NCBI GenBank assembly: GCA_009700155.1
Contig: WLMP01000023.1
Location: 1-11,218 of the forward strand
DNA: 11,218 bases
Source: Actinomycetota bacterium
GTDB taxonomy: Bacteria; Actinomycetota; Actinomycetes; Nanopelagicales; Nanopelagicaceae
Reading direction: 5' to 3'
Positions 1 to 7,638 of this stretch are shown here, one piece after another. Numbering within the stretch: position 1 is the first letter of the stretch; every line of letters starts with the position of its first letter. A program made the translations under genes and the position numbers. The notes beneath the pieces were generated by a model that was not told where the DNA came from, did no database searches, and saw only the letters and a program-made list of their open reading frames with translations.

Positions 1-653
1 AGTAAGCCAGCTAATGATGAAGCACAACCTGATATCGCCCAACTTAGAGTCCTTACATGCTCTGTTTTAATTCCACTTAATTTAGCAACCTCTTTATTTA
101 ATGCACTAGCACGCATTGCAAGACCCATGCCGGTTCTAGTAAAGAAAATTGTTGCAAGAATTAGTACTAACAAAACTACTCCAATTACAAATAAATCGAA
201 GGCGGTAAATGGAGCAACATCATCTCCAATAGTAAATCCGAGATTACTAACCGGCGTTGGAAAGCCCCGCTCTTCTGCTGCCCAGATCATTCCTGCACTT
301 GCTTGAAGCATTCCTAAAATACCAAGAGATGCAATAACTGGAATTGTTGATTTCATTGCCTGACTATCCAAAAGCTCTGAGCCCTTTTTATTTGATAGTG
401 GTCTCATAACCAAAAGATCTACTAATGCTCCAAGGATTGAACCAACAATTAACGCAACAATAAATGCGATCCAATACGAGTACTCATTTATTATTAAAGT
501 TGAGGCAATATAAGTTGAAAACATTGCTTGACCCATTTGGGCAAAATTCACTACACCGGCGCCTCGCCAAACTAAAACTAAGCCAATTGCAACCAATGCA
601 TATATTGCCCCGCGTGATGTACCGGTGAAGAGTGCTGATAGAAAAGTATCCAT
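1..653 (-). CDS. livH: LivH-type ABC transporter inner-membrane permease, partial (3' end off the left edge)
   Basis: This is a permease subunit of a branched-chain amino acid (HAAT) type ABC importer, forming part of the membrane channel. I translated 217 residues; the C-terminus lies beyond position 1. It starts MDTFLSALFTGTSRGAIYAL and contains the family-typical stretch GLVLVWRGAGVVNFAQMGQA at about residues 24-43, where the NFAQ element marks LivH. Several hydrophobic helices follow, at roughly residues 13-30, 60-82, 100-118 and 152-168. The cytoplasmic segment RTGMGLAMRASALNKEVAKL (about 171-190) is the usual loop that couples to the ATPases. The ATG shares one base with the livF stop (TAATG), and AGGA lies five bases upstream, so translation is probably coupled. 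A LivH of about 290 residues or a LivHM fusion are both possible; the window cannot distinguish them. The substrate is inferred; urea or amide importers use similar subunits. Confidence 0.88.
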   Translation of the reverse strand, partial: MDTFLSALFTGTSRGAIYALVAIGLVLVWRGAGVVNFAQMGQAMFSTYIASTLIINEYSYWIAFIVALIVGSILGALVDLLVMRPLSNKKGSELLDSQAMKSTIPVIASLGILGMLQASAGMIWAAEERGFPTPVSNLGFTIGDDVAPFTAFDLFVIGVVLLVLILATIFFTRTGMGLAMRASALNKEVAKLSGIKTEHVRTLSWAISGCASSLAGL

Positions 654-1366
654 TAGTATCCTAAATAAGCTGCTCGAAGCGAAGTATCTGATCGCAATTC
701 ACTCGCTGGTCGATCGGCAATTAATTTTCCAAGCGCCAGTAAAACACCGTGATCTGCAACTCCTAACGCAGTATTTGCATTTTGTTCTACAAGTAAAACT
801 GTAAGCCCAGTTCTTCTGCATAAATCATTTATTGTTTGAATAATCTGTTCAACTATTAATGGTGCCAAACCTAGAGATGGCTCATCTAATAAAAGTAGTT
901 TTGGCCGAGATACAAGTGCTCGACTAATGGCTAGCATTTGCCGCTCACCTCCAGAGAGGGAGCCAGCCATTTGAGTACGGCGCTCTTTTAATCGAGGAAA
1001 TAGCTCATACACATCAGTTAACGCATCTTTTACATCCTGCTTGTGTTTTCTAGCTCTAAAGAGGGAACCGATTGAAATATTCTCTTCAACACTAAGTTGT
1101 GAAATAACTGCGTGTCCTTCTGGAACATGTGAAATTCCAGATCTGATTATGTTTTCAGTAGATTGACCAATTAACTCCACACCTTCCCAAGTAATTGAGC
1201 CACTACTTGGTTTTTCAAGTGCAGTAATTGATCTAAGTAAAGTACTTTTGCCAGCACCATTTGCACCAATAATGGTAGTAATTTTTCCAGTCTCGGCCTT
1301 AAAACTAATATCATCTATAGCTTTTATATTTCCATAGGCAGTAGAAAGATTGTTTATAATAAGCAT
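653..1366 (-). CDS. livF: LivF-type ABC transporter ATP-binding protein
   Basis: This is one of two cytoplasmic ATPases that drive a branched-chain amino acid type ABC importer. The protein has 237 residues, the normal length for LivF. Visible motifs are Walker A GANGAGKST (34-42), an intact ABC signature LSGGE (137-141), Walker B LLLLDEP (157-163) and the tail AAYLGY. The segment VPEGHAVISQLSVEENI (81-97) is typical of LivF. The usual switch histidine is glutamine in VEQN (Q195); VEQN is common in LivF proteins, so this is not a defect. The ATG shares one base with the livG stop, and AGGG lies a few bases upstream. UrtE of urea importers is a close relative, so the substrate remains open, but the assignment to the LivF/UrtE group is secure. 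Confidence 0.93.
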   Translation of the reverse strand: MLIINNLSTAYGNIKAIDDISFKAETGKITTIIGANGAGKSTLLRSITALEKPSSGSITWEGVELIGQSTENIIRSGISHVPEGHAVISQLSVEENISIGSLFRARKHKQDVKDALTDVYELFPRLKERRTQMAGSLSGGERQMLAISRALVSRPKLLLLDEPSLGLAPLIVEQIIQTINDLCRRTGLTVLLVEQNANTALGVADHGVLLALGKLIADRPASELRSDTSLRAAYLGY

Positions 1367-2160
1367 TAGAGCGCCCTACTCGAATTAGAGCTTGAATTAC
1401 TTTGCTGAGTACCTAAGTATGCATCTAATACTGCGGGCTCTCGCTTAACAGAATCAAAAGTTCCATTTGCGATTACTTTTCCAAAGTTTAAGACATAAAC
1501 TTGATCAGATATACGACTTATAAAATCAATATGGTGTTCCACAATTACAATTGAGCAATTTCTTTTTAGATCAAAAATTAACTTAGTAAATTTATCAATA
1601 TCATCTTGACCTAAACCTGCAGCCGGTTCATCTAGAAGTAATATCTTTGGCATCATAACTAATGCTCGTGCAAGCGATACTCTCTTTGAATCTGGATAAG
1701 TAAGTTGTTTAGGTTCTAGCTCTGCCAAGTGTGCTGCGCCAGCCCACGCTAATGCTTGCATTGCTTTTTCTTTTAATTCATATTCATCCCGAGAAGAAAG
1801 TCCCAATATGTCTTTAATGAAATTAGATTTACGGTGAATATCCGCACCCATCATGACATTTTCAACTACAGACAATCCACTAAATAATCCGACTCCTTGT
1901 AACGTCCTAGCGATTCCGTAGCCGGCAAGCTCATGCGGCTTTGGCCATGAGATCAAATTATCTTCTAACTTAATTTGACCTGAATCGGCGGGAACCAAAC
2001 CTGAAATCGCATTGAATAAAGTTGTTTTACCCGCACCGTTTGGTCCGATAAGTGCCACTACATTATTAGGTTTAACCTCAATCGAAACATTGTCGAGTGC
2101 CTTTAAGCCGCCAAAACTGACAGATAAAGAGTTTATAGCCAGCAAATTATTTTCACTCAC
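1366..2160 (-). CDS. livG: LivG-type ABC transporter ATP-binding protein with degenerate signature motif
   Basis: This is the second cytoplasmic ATPase of the importer, expected to pair with LivF. With the GTG start at 2160 it has 264 residues and begins VSENNLLAINSLSVSFGGLK, aligning well with the family's usual N-terminus. An in-frame ATG at 2208 would add 16 residues (RLLPESALVCLEST-like) that lie inside the alr reading frame and look unrelated. Motifs are Walker A GPNGAGKTT (39-47), Q-loop glutamine in RTLQ (88), Walker B ILLLDE (173-178), switch histidine in VEHH (209) and the family tail AVLDAYLG. The signature position reads LTYPDS (153-158) where LivG usually has L-S/P-Y-G-Q-Q; the conserved glycine is proline. 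The frame is intact around it, so this is not a frameshift. The C-terminus is serine/asparagine-rich. The gene overlaps alr by 8 bases. Confidence 0.9.
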   Translation of the reverse strand: MSENNLLAINSLSVSFGGLKALDNVSIEVKPNNVVALIGPNGAGKTTLFNAISGLVPADSGQIKLEDNLISWPKPHELAGYGIARTLQGVGLFSGLSVVENVMMGADIHRKSNFIKDILGLSSRDEYELKEKAMQALAWAGAAHLAELEPKQLTYPDSKRVSLARALVMMPKILLLDEPAAGLGQDDIDKFTKLIFDLKRNCSIVIVEHHIDFISRISDQVYVLNFGKVIANGTFDSVKREPAVLDAYLGTQQSNSSSNSSRAL

Positions 2161-3277
2161 GAGTGTAGATTCTAGGCACACGAGGGCCGATTCGGGTAAC
2201 AATCTCATAATTTATGGTTCCGCAAGCCTTGGCCCATTCATCTACTGTGTATTCATTCTGGTTTCCGTTACCAAAAACAATCACTTCATCCCCAGTCTTT
2301 GCTAAGGAAGTAGCTCCTAGATCGACCACAAATTGATCCATTGAAACCCGGCCTATTAATGGTGCTCGCTTACCTGCCACCCATACCCCTGCTGAGCTAT
2401 TTGCGTTTCTGGGAATCCCATCTGCATAACCAATTGCAACAACACCAAGTTTGGTGTCATGAGTAACAATTGCAGATGCGCCATAACCAACAGTTGCACC
2501 AGCCTTAACAGTTTTTACTAAGTTAAGTTTTGCTTTCAATTTCATTGCAGGTTGTAACTTAAGAGATTTAGAATCACCTAAGTTATTTACATCAGGACTT
2601 AAACCGTATAAACCGATTCCCCATCTAATTATGCTTTTGTGAGAATCTTTCAATGTAAGCGCTGCTGCTGAGTTTGCAATATGTAAAAACTTAGGCTCAA
2701 TTCCTAGACTCTTTAATTCGTTAACCATATTGCTAAAAACAAGTAATTGCTCTTGACTCATTTTCTCTAGCGGTTCATCTGCTCTTGCAAAATGAGACCA
2801 AATACCAACAACATCTATCTTATTCTCTTTTATCAACCGACTACATTCAAGTGCAAAAACTTTCCAATCATCTCCAATGCCGCCTCTACTCATACCTGTA
2901 TCAATTTCAATATGGACACGGGGTAGTTTTTTTAACTGCTCACCTGCAGTCACAATTTCAGTCAAAACTTCTAAAGAAGAGATGGATAAATCAATATCTA
3001 AATTTAATGCTTCCTTAAAATCCTCACCACATGGAGTCAGCCAAGCAATAATTGGCACCTTTATTCCATTTTTTCTTAGCTCTATCGCCTCTTCAAGTAG
3101 TGCAGTCCCTAGCCAATCGGCTCCTGCCTCAATTGCTGCTTTAGAAACTGGAATCAATCCATGGCCATATCCATCTGCTTTTACTACTGCAAGAACTTGT
3201 GCAGAAGTTTTACCTTTAATCAACGTTAAATTGTTTTTTATCGCTTGTAAATCTACTTCCGCTACAGCTCTACTCAT
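2153..3277 (-). CDS. alr: Alanine racemase
   Basis: This PLP-dependent cytoplasmic enzyme interconverts L- and D-alanine, supplying D-Ala for the peptidoglycan stem peptide. The protein has 374 residues, full length for the family. The N-terminal barrel carries VVKADGYGHG (31-40) with K33 as the PLP-binding lysine. HIEIDTGMSRGG (122-133) and HIANSAA (199-205) are family motifs. The opposing catalytic tyrosine is Y265 in VGYGAS, followed by GYADG (283-287), VSMDQ (311-315) and the terminal INYEIVTRIGPRVPRIY. All key residues are present. The ATG at 3277 follows the phosphatase gene by 19 bases, with a weak AGTAGG upstream. The stop overlaps the start of livG by 8 bases, implying coupled translation. 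In many actinobacteria alr is followed by tsaE/tsaB genes; here it is followed by a transporter. Confidence 0.97.
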   Translation of the reverse strand: MSRAVAEVDLQAIKNNLTLIKGKTSAQVLAVVKADGYGHGLIPVSKAAIEAGADWLGTALLEEAIELRKNGIKVPIIAWLTPCGEDFKEALNLDIDLSISSLEVLTEIVTAGEQLKKLPRVHIEIDTGMSRGGIGDDWKVFALECSRLIKENKIDVVGIWSHFARADEPLEKMSQEQLLVFSNMVNELKSLGIEPKFLHIANSAAALTLKDSHKSIIRWGIGLYGLSPDVNNLGDSKSLKLQPAMKLKAKLNLVKTVKAGATVGYGASAIVTHDTKLGVVAIGYADGIPRNANSSAGVWVAGKRAPLIGRVSMDQFVVDLGATSLAKTGDEVIVFGNGNQNEYTVDEWAKACGTINYEIVTRIGPRVPRIYTRE

Positions 3278-3296
3278 AATCTAAGCCTACTTTGCT

Positions 3297-3962
3297 TTAT
3301 GAAGGTTGGCGATTGGAACTTATTGAGCGGTCAATTGCAATAATTAATACAAGCAGTGCAGATCCTATAAACAATCCACCTAGTAGATCAGAAAACCAAT
3401 GTGTATTTCGGTACAAAGATGCTAGGCAAACACCAGTGGTAATAATCGAAACAAACCATGTTAAACGTAAGCCTTCAAAGGGCTCTTTATGGGAGTACCT
3501 AAAAATCAGGTAAGCCATGATGCCCCAGGTTAATACCGCATTAGCCGCATGCCCTGACGGATAAGAAAGACCGCTATCAGTAAAAACTAAATCAAATCCA
3601 GAGCTAGGTTTACTCCTACCAAAAAGTAATTTTGATAAGCCAACTACTAAATTAAGCAGTACAAGTGAAAGTATAGATAAATTAATTGGCCGCCAAGATT
3701 TAAATCTACGACTAATAATTATTGCTGTAATCATCAGAAATATTGCAGTAATACTCCTTAGCCCCAAATCATCAACTAACATAACCATCGTTGGTGTTTT
3801 TCCGGGTGTAATTAATAAGAAATCTCTTTCATAAATCCATTCATCAAGTCTACGAATCCATGTATTTGCTAGTACCTGCTGGGTTACAAGAGCGTAAAGA
3901 AAGGTAAATAGAATTGTTAACTTTAATGCAGAGTTCATCTGCTTTCTTCTCTTTGCTGGCAT
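3297..3962 (-). CDS. PAP2-family membrane phosphatase (possible lipid phosphatase)
   Basis: This is a 221-residue integral membrane protein of the PAP2 (type 2 phosphatidic acid phosphatase) superfamily. About six hydrophobic helices are visible, near residues 12-31, 69-86, 94-112, 138-154, 167-183 and 194-210. Motif 1 is KLLFGRSKP (111-119), the K-x6-RP motif with RP changed to KP. Motif 2 is intact: YPSGH (134-138), with H138 the general acid. Motif 3 is ASLYRNTHWFSD (181-192); catalytic H188 and D192 are present, but serine replaces the usual arginine six residues before the histidine, and R185 is nearby. The start is uncertain: ATG 3962 lies two bases after the glmS stop without a Shine-Dalgarno, while ATG 3938 (residue 9) follows a purine-rich stretch. 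Its position between glmS and alr makes undecaprenyl-pyrophosphate recycling plausible, but the substrate is unproven. Confidence 0.85.
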   Translation of the reverse strand: MPAKRRKQMNSALKLTILFTFLYALVTQQVLANTWIRRLDEWIYERDFLLITPGKTPTMVMLVDDLGLRSITAIFLMITAIIISRRFKSWRPINLSILSLVLLNLVVGLSKLLFGRSKPSSGFDLVFTDSGLSYPSGHAANAVLTWGIMAYLIFRYSHKEPFEGLRLTWFVSIITTGVCLASLYRNTHWFSDLLGGLFIGSALLVLIIAIDRSISSNRQPS

Positions 3963-3964
3963 TT

Positions 3965-5770
3965 TTATTCGACAGTTACGGATTTAGCTAAATTACGAGG
4001 CTGATCAACATCATTTCCTCTTGCTACTGCCATTTCATATGCGATTACTTGTAGAGGAATTACCGATAAGACAGGTTGCATTAATTGATGAATTTTTGGA
4101 ATACGAATCAAATGATCTGCTCCAACAAATTCAGATTCACTAATTACAATTACTACCGCTCCTCTTGCTTTGACCTCTTGAATATTACTGGCCATTTTTT
4201 CTGCTAATACAGATCCAGTAGCTGGCATAATTGCAATTACCGGAGTGCCCTGATCAATTAAAGCAATTGGTCCATGCTTTAGCTCTCCACCGGCAAATCC
4301 TTCAGCATGCATGTAAGCAAGCTCTTTTAACTTAAGGGCACCTTCTAACGCGGTTGGATAGCCAACATGTCTTCCTAAGAACAAGATTGACTGAGCAGAC
4401 TTAAATTTTCGAGTTGTTAGACGTAGCGGCTCAACAGTTTCAAGTATCTGCTCCACTTTCGCAGGCAATTGATTTAGTTCCTCACTGATTTCTTTTATCT
4501 CACTCTTACTTAAAGTACCCAGCTTTCGACTAATTTCTAGTCCAATTAGATACATCGCAATTAGTTGGGTTGCAAAAGCTTTTGTTGAAGCAACCGCTAT
4601 TTCCGGGCCTGCATGTGTGTAAAGGACTGCATCTGATTCTCTAGCTATGGTTGATCCATTTGTATTACAAACTGAAACTATGGTGGCTTTCTTTGATTTT
4701 GCATATCGAAGTGCCATCAAAGTGTCCATAGTTTCACCTGATTGCGATATTGGAATTACTAATGTCTTCTTATCTAGGCTTGGTTCTCGATATCGATACT
4801 CTGAGGCTAACTCCACATCAACTGGAATATTTCCCCATTTTTCAATTGCATACTTACCAACTAATCCTGCGTTATATGCAGTTCCACATGCAATTATTAC
4901 TATCTTATTAAACTTCTTAAACTTAATATTCAAATTTAAGCCAGCTAATCTTCCGATTAATGTATCCGCAATAGCTTTTGGTTGTTCGTATATTTCCTTA
5001 AGCATAAAGTGTGGAAATCCACCGCGCTCTGCTGCAGTTGCATCCCATGAAATTTCAAATTCTTTTCCAGATATTTTTTGCCCGGTTAAATCAGTAACTT
5101 CAATTGAATCTGGTGTTATCTCGACAACTTGGTCTTGGCCTAGTTCTAGAGCTTTCTTAGTGTATGAAATGAAAGCAGCAACATCAGATGCTAGGAAATT
5201 TTCTCCAGTTCCAATACCAACAACTAGCGGTGAATTGCGCCTGGAACCAACAATATGAGTTGGTTTGTCAGCATGAATTGCAAGTAATGTAAATGAGCCT
5301 TTTAATTGTTTGCAAACCTGACGCATTGCTGCAGCAAGATCACCATTATTTTCTTTTCTAGCATCACTTAATAAGTGAACTACAGATTCAGTATCAGTTT
5401 CTGATTTAAACTTATGCCCCTTTTTTTCTAATTCAGCTCGAAGCTGTTCATAATTTTCAATTATGCCGTTATGGATTAAGGCAAGTTTTCCTTCATTATC
5501 TAAATGTGGGTGCGCATTAGTATCTGTTGGTCCACCATGTGTTGCCCAACGAGTATGACCTATTCCACTCTTTGATTTTGGCGTATCACCAAGTGCATCT
5601 TCTAAGTTCTTTAATTTTCCTGATCTTTTTTCAACAAATAATGGCTTACCAATTTCAACAGGGATAGCTATGCCTGCTGAATCGTAGCCACGGTATTCAA
5701 GTCGGCGGAGCCCCTCAATTACTGGAGTAAGTGCGGAATCTTTTCCGGTGTAGCCAATAATGCCGCACAT
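3965..5770 (-). CDS. glmS: Glutamine--fructose-6-phosphate aminotransferase (isomerizing)
   Basis: GlmS transfers the amide nitrogen of glutamine to fructose-6-phosphate, giving glucosamine-6-phosphate, the first committed step to UDP-GlcNAc and peptidoglycan. The protein has 601 residues, full length. Residues 1-240 are the glutaminase domain: MCGIIGYTG, with C2 becoming the N-terminal nucleophile after Met removal, then HTRWATHG (72-79), HNG (100-102) and D126 in SETDTES. Two SIS sugar-isomerase domains follow, with CGTAYNAG (295-302), ISQSGET (341-347), ASTKAFATQ (394-402) and ELKHGP (496-501). The C-terminus PRNLAKSVTVE carries K596, equivalent to the lysine that binds the sugar. A good Shine-Dalgarno overlaps the glmM stop. 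No riboswitch or ribozyme fits in the 12-base gap upstream, so the Firmicutes glmS ribozyme is absent. Confidence 0.98.
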   Translation of the reverse strand: MCGIIGYTGKDSALTPVIEGLRRLEYRGYDSAGIAIPVEIGKPLFVEKRSGKLKNLEDALGDTPKSKSGIGHTRWATHGGPTDTNAHPHLDNEGKLALIHNGIIENYEQLRAELEKKGHKFKSETDTESVVHLLSDARKENNGDLAAAMRQVCKQLKGSFTLLAIHADKPTHIVGSRRNSPLVVGIGTGENFLASDVAAFISYTKKALELGQDQVVEITPDSIEVTDLTGQKISGKEFEISWDATAAERGGFPHFMLKEIYEQPKAIADTLIGRLAGLNLNIKFKKFNKIVIIACGTAYNAGLVGKYAIEKWGNIPVDVELASEYRYREPSLDKKTLVIPISQSGETMDTLMALRYAKSKKATIVSVCNTNGSTIARESDAVLYTHAGPEIAVASTKAFATQLIAMYLIGLEISRKLGTLSKSEIKEISEELNQLPAKVEQILETVEPLRLTTRKFKSAQSILFLGRHVGYPTALEGALKLKELAYMHAEGFAGGELKHGPIALIDQGTPVIAIMPATGSVLAEKMASNIQEVKARGAVVIVISESEFVGADHLIRIPKIHQLMQPVLSVIPLQVIAYEMAVARGNDVDQPRNLAKSVTVE

Positions 5771-5776
5771 TTAATA

Positions 5777-5783
5777 CTCCCTT
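5777..5783 (-). promoter_or_regulatory. Ribosome binding site of glmS
   Basis: AAGGGAG on the minus strand touches the last base of the glmM TAA stop and lies six bases before ATG 5770. It supports coupled translation of glmM and glmS. Confidence 0.8.
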
Positions 5784-7123
5784 TACTTAAGCTCTAATCT
5801 TACTAGTTGCGCCAATGAATCAGCGATTTTTTGCGCTAATTCCAATTCATTTGCTTCAACCATTACACGAACTAGTGCTTCTGTACCTGATGCTCTTACT
5901 AAAACTCTACCCTTTTCTGCCAGTTGTTGCTCTGCAGTAAGTATTGCACTTTTGATCTTTTCTGAAGTTTCTAACTTATCTTTTTTAACATCTTTAACGT
6001 TTATAAGTATCTGTGGGTACTGACTCATACTGGAGGCTAAATCACTTAAAGATTTCTGTGAATTTACCATCACTTGCATAATCTGTAATGCTGTTAGTAG
6101 GCCATCTCCTGTGTTTGAAAAATCACGCATAATTATGTGGCCAGATTGTTCACCACCCAAATTAAGATCCTGTTCTAGCATTTTTTCCAAAACATATCGA
6201 TCACCAACGGCAGTTTTCAATACAGATATCCCAGTTGATTCCATGGATTTAATGAAACCTAAATTACTCATAACTGTGCCAACAACAGTATTTTTGTTAA
6301 GTTTTCCTTGAGCTAGCCACTCTCTAGCTAAAATATTTAGTATTAAATCCCCATCAATAACTTTCCCGTTTTTTGCCACCAAAAGACAGCGATCAGCATC
6401 GCCATCATGTGCTATTCCTATATCTGATCCTGAGGAAACTACTTGCTTAATCAAGTTATCTAAATGCGTTGATCCACAATTATCATTTATATTCCAGCCA
6501 GTTGGTGATGCAGAAATAGCAACAGTGCTCGCACCAGCTTTTTCATAAGCTATTGGCGCTACGTAAGATGCAGCACCGTTAGCGCAATCAACTACAACTT
6601 TAAGACCCGTTAATTTACTTTTAACTGTTGCTAATAAGTATGAAATGTAGCGATCTTTAGCCCCTGAGTCCTCAATTATTCTTCCCACATTTAAGCCAAC
6701 TGGCCTATCCCATGGCTCGCCAAGTCTTGCTTCAATTTGTGCTTCAACTGAATCGGCTAATTTATCTCCACCCTTAGCAAAGAACTTGATTCCATTATCT
6801 GGCATTGGATTGTGAGATGCACTAATCATTACTCCAAGATCTGCGCCACTTTCATTAACTAAGAAGGCAACTGCTGGTGTTGGAAGTACTCCGACTCGAT
6901 ATACATCAACTCCAGCGCTTGTTAATCCAGCAACAACTGCGGCCTCTAAAAAATCACAAGATGCACGAGAATCTTGGCCAACAATTGCTTTTGGTCTATG
7001 ACCTACAAATACTCCAATTTCACCCAAGACATGTGCAGCAGCAATTGCTAAATCAACTGCAAGTTCGGCTGTTAAATCAACATTTGCAACGCCTCGAACA
7101 CCATCGGTGCCGAAGAGGGCCAT
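5783..7123 (-). CDS. glmM: Phosphoglucosamine mutase
   Basis: GlmM converts glucosamine-6-phosphate to glucosamine-1-phosphate, the step after GlmS. I place the start at ATG 7123 (446 residues, MALFGTDGVRG), because this is where the family begins. An in-frame ATG 84 bases upstream lies inside rpsI and adds 28 unrelated residues. Key elements are GTDGVRG (5-11), the phosphoserine loop SASHNP with S103, the metal-binding DGDADR (240-245), the sugar-binding loop GGEQSGH (323-329) and the phosphate-binding RASGTE near residue 410. All four domains are present. The gene starts 22 bases after the rpsI stop and has no Shine-Dalgarno; the AT-rich sequence before it (AAAATAATT) resembles that before truA. 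It is 12 bases from glmS, so the two consecutive enzymes are surely cotranscribed. Confidence 0.97.
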   Translation of the reverse strand: MALFGTDGVRGVANVDLTAELAVDLAIAAAHVLGEIGVFVGHRPKAIVGQDSRASCDFLEAAVVAGLTSAGVDVYRVGVLPTPAVAFLVNESGADLGVMISASHNPMPDNGIKFFAKGGDKLADSVEAQIEARLGEPWDRPVGLNVGRIIEDSGAKDRYISYLLATVKSKLTGLKVVVDCANGAASYVAPIAYEKAGASTVAISASPTGWNINDNCGSTHLDNLIKQVVSSGSDIGIAHDGDADRCLLVAKNGKVIDGDLILNILAREWLAQGKLNKNTVVGTVMSNLGFIKSMESTGISVLKTAVGDRYVLEKMLEQDLNLGGEQSGHIIMRDFSNTGDGLLTALQIMQVMVNSQKSLSDLASSMSQYPQILINVKDVKKDKLETSEKIKSAILTAEQQLAEKGRVLVRASGTEALVRVMVEANELELAQKIADSLAQLVRLELK

Positions 7124-7145
7124 AATTATTTTAAGAGAGTTTGAA

Positions 7146-7628
7146 TTAACGCTTGCTGTATTGAGAGCGCTTACGAGCTTTCTTAAGTCCGTACTTCTTA
7201 CGCTCAATCACACGAGCATCACGAGTTAAGAAGCCAATCTTCTTAAGTGAAGGACGATTTGCATCAGAATCAATTTCATTTAATGCTCGAGCAACTCCTA
7301 AGCGAAGCGCACCAGCTTGTCCTGAAGTTCCACCGCCATTAATACGAGCAAAAACATCATATGTACCCTCAGCGCCAACAGTTCTAAATGGTTCAGAAAC
7401 TGATTGTTGGTGAACTTTGTTTGGAAAATAAACTTCAAGTGGCTTGCCATTTACAACCCAACGACCAGAACCAGGAACTAGGCGAACTCTTGCAACTGCC
7501 TCTTTACGGCGACCAACTCCACCACCAGGTGCGGTGATAGCTTTGCGATTGGTTGCAGCTGCAGGCGTGCTGGAGCTATATGAGGTTGGTAGATCCTCTT
7601 CGACTGATTCTAAATTCTCGTTGGACAT
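7146..7628 (-). CDS. rpsI: 30S ribosomal protein S9
   Basis: S9 is a small-subunit protein whose basic C-terminal tail reaches the P-site tRNA. The protein has 160 residues. The conserved S9 core begins at about residue 38 with [18 protein letters not shown] and includes [20 protein letters not shown] (97-116), followed by the tail [17 protein letters not shown]. The first ~36 residues (acidic, then Ser/Ala/Thr-rich) are an extension, as is usual for actinobacterial S9 and absent from the shorter E. coli protein. AGGAG lies four bases before ATG 7628, supporting this start. The gene follows rplM by 10 bases, the standard pairing, and is followed by glmM, an order common in Actinobacteria. Confidence 0.98.
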   Translation of the reverse strand: MSNENLESVEEDLPTSYSSSTPAAATNRKAITAPGGGVGRRKEAVARVRLVPGSGRWVVNGKPLEVYFPNKVHQQSVSEPFRTVGAEGTYDVFARINGGGTSGQAGALRLGVARALNEIDSDANRPSLKKIGFLTRDARVIERKKYGLKKARKRSQYSKR

Positions 7629-7632
7629 TATG

Positions 7633-7637
7633 CTCCT
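7633..7637 (-). promoter_or_regulatory. Ribosome binding site of rpsI
   Basis: AGGAG on the minus strand, four bases before ATG 7628 and directly after the rplM stop codon. It fixes the rpsI start and therefore shows that the ~36-residue N-terminal extension of S9 is translated. Confidence 0.8.
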
Positions 7638-7638
7638 A

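Noticed and set aside
2161..2208. 16-residue upstream extension of livG from an ATG inside alr
   Set aside because: It lies over the conserved alr C-terminus and adds residues absent from the family; the GTG at 2160 gives the expected start. I remain slightly unsure because the GTG has no strong Shine-Dalgarno.
4647..5258. Open frame of 203 codons on the plus strand, opposite glmS
   Set aside because: It is antisense to a fully conserved enzyme, has no recognisable domain or ribosome binding site, and is explained by the codon usage of glmS. The same applies to the shorter plus-strand frames opposite rpoA, truA, alr, glmM and the phosphatase gene.
5771..5782. glmS ribozyme or riboswitch upstream of glmS
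   Set aside because: Only 12 bases separate glmM and glmS, and they hold just the ribosome binding site.
7124..7207. 28-residue upstream extension of glmM overlapping rpsI
   Set aside because: Phosphoglucosamine mutases begin at about MALFGTDGVRG; the extension is the out-of-frame reading of the conserved S9 tail.
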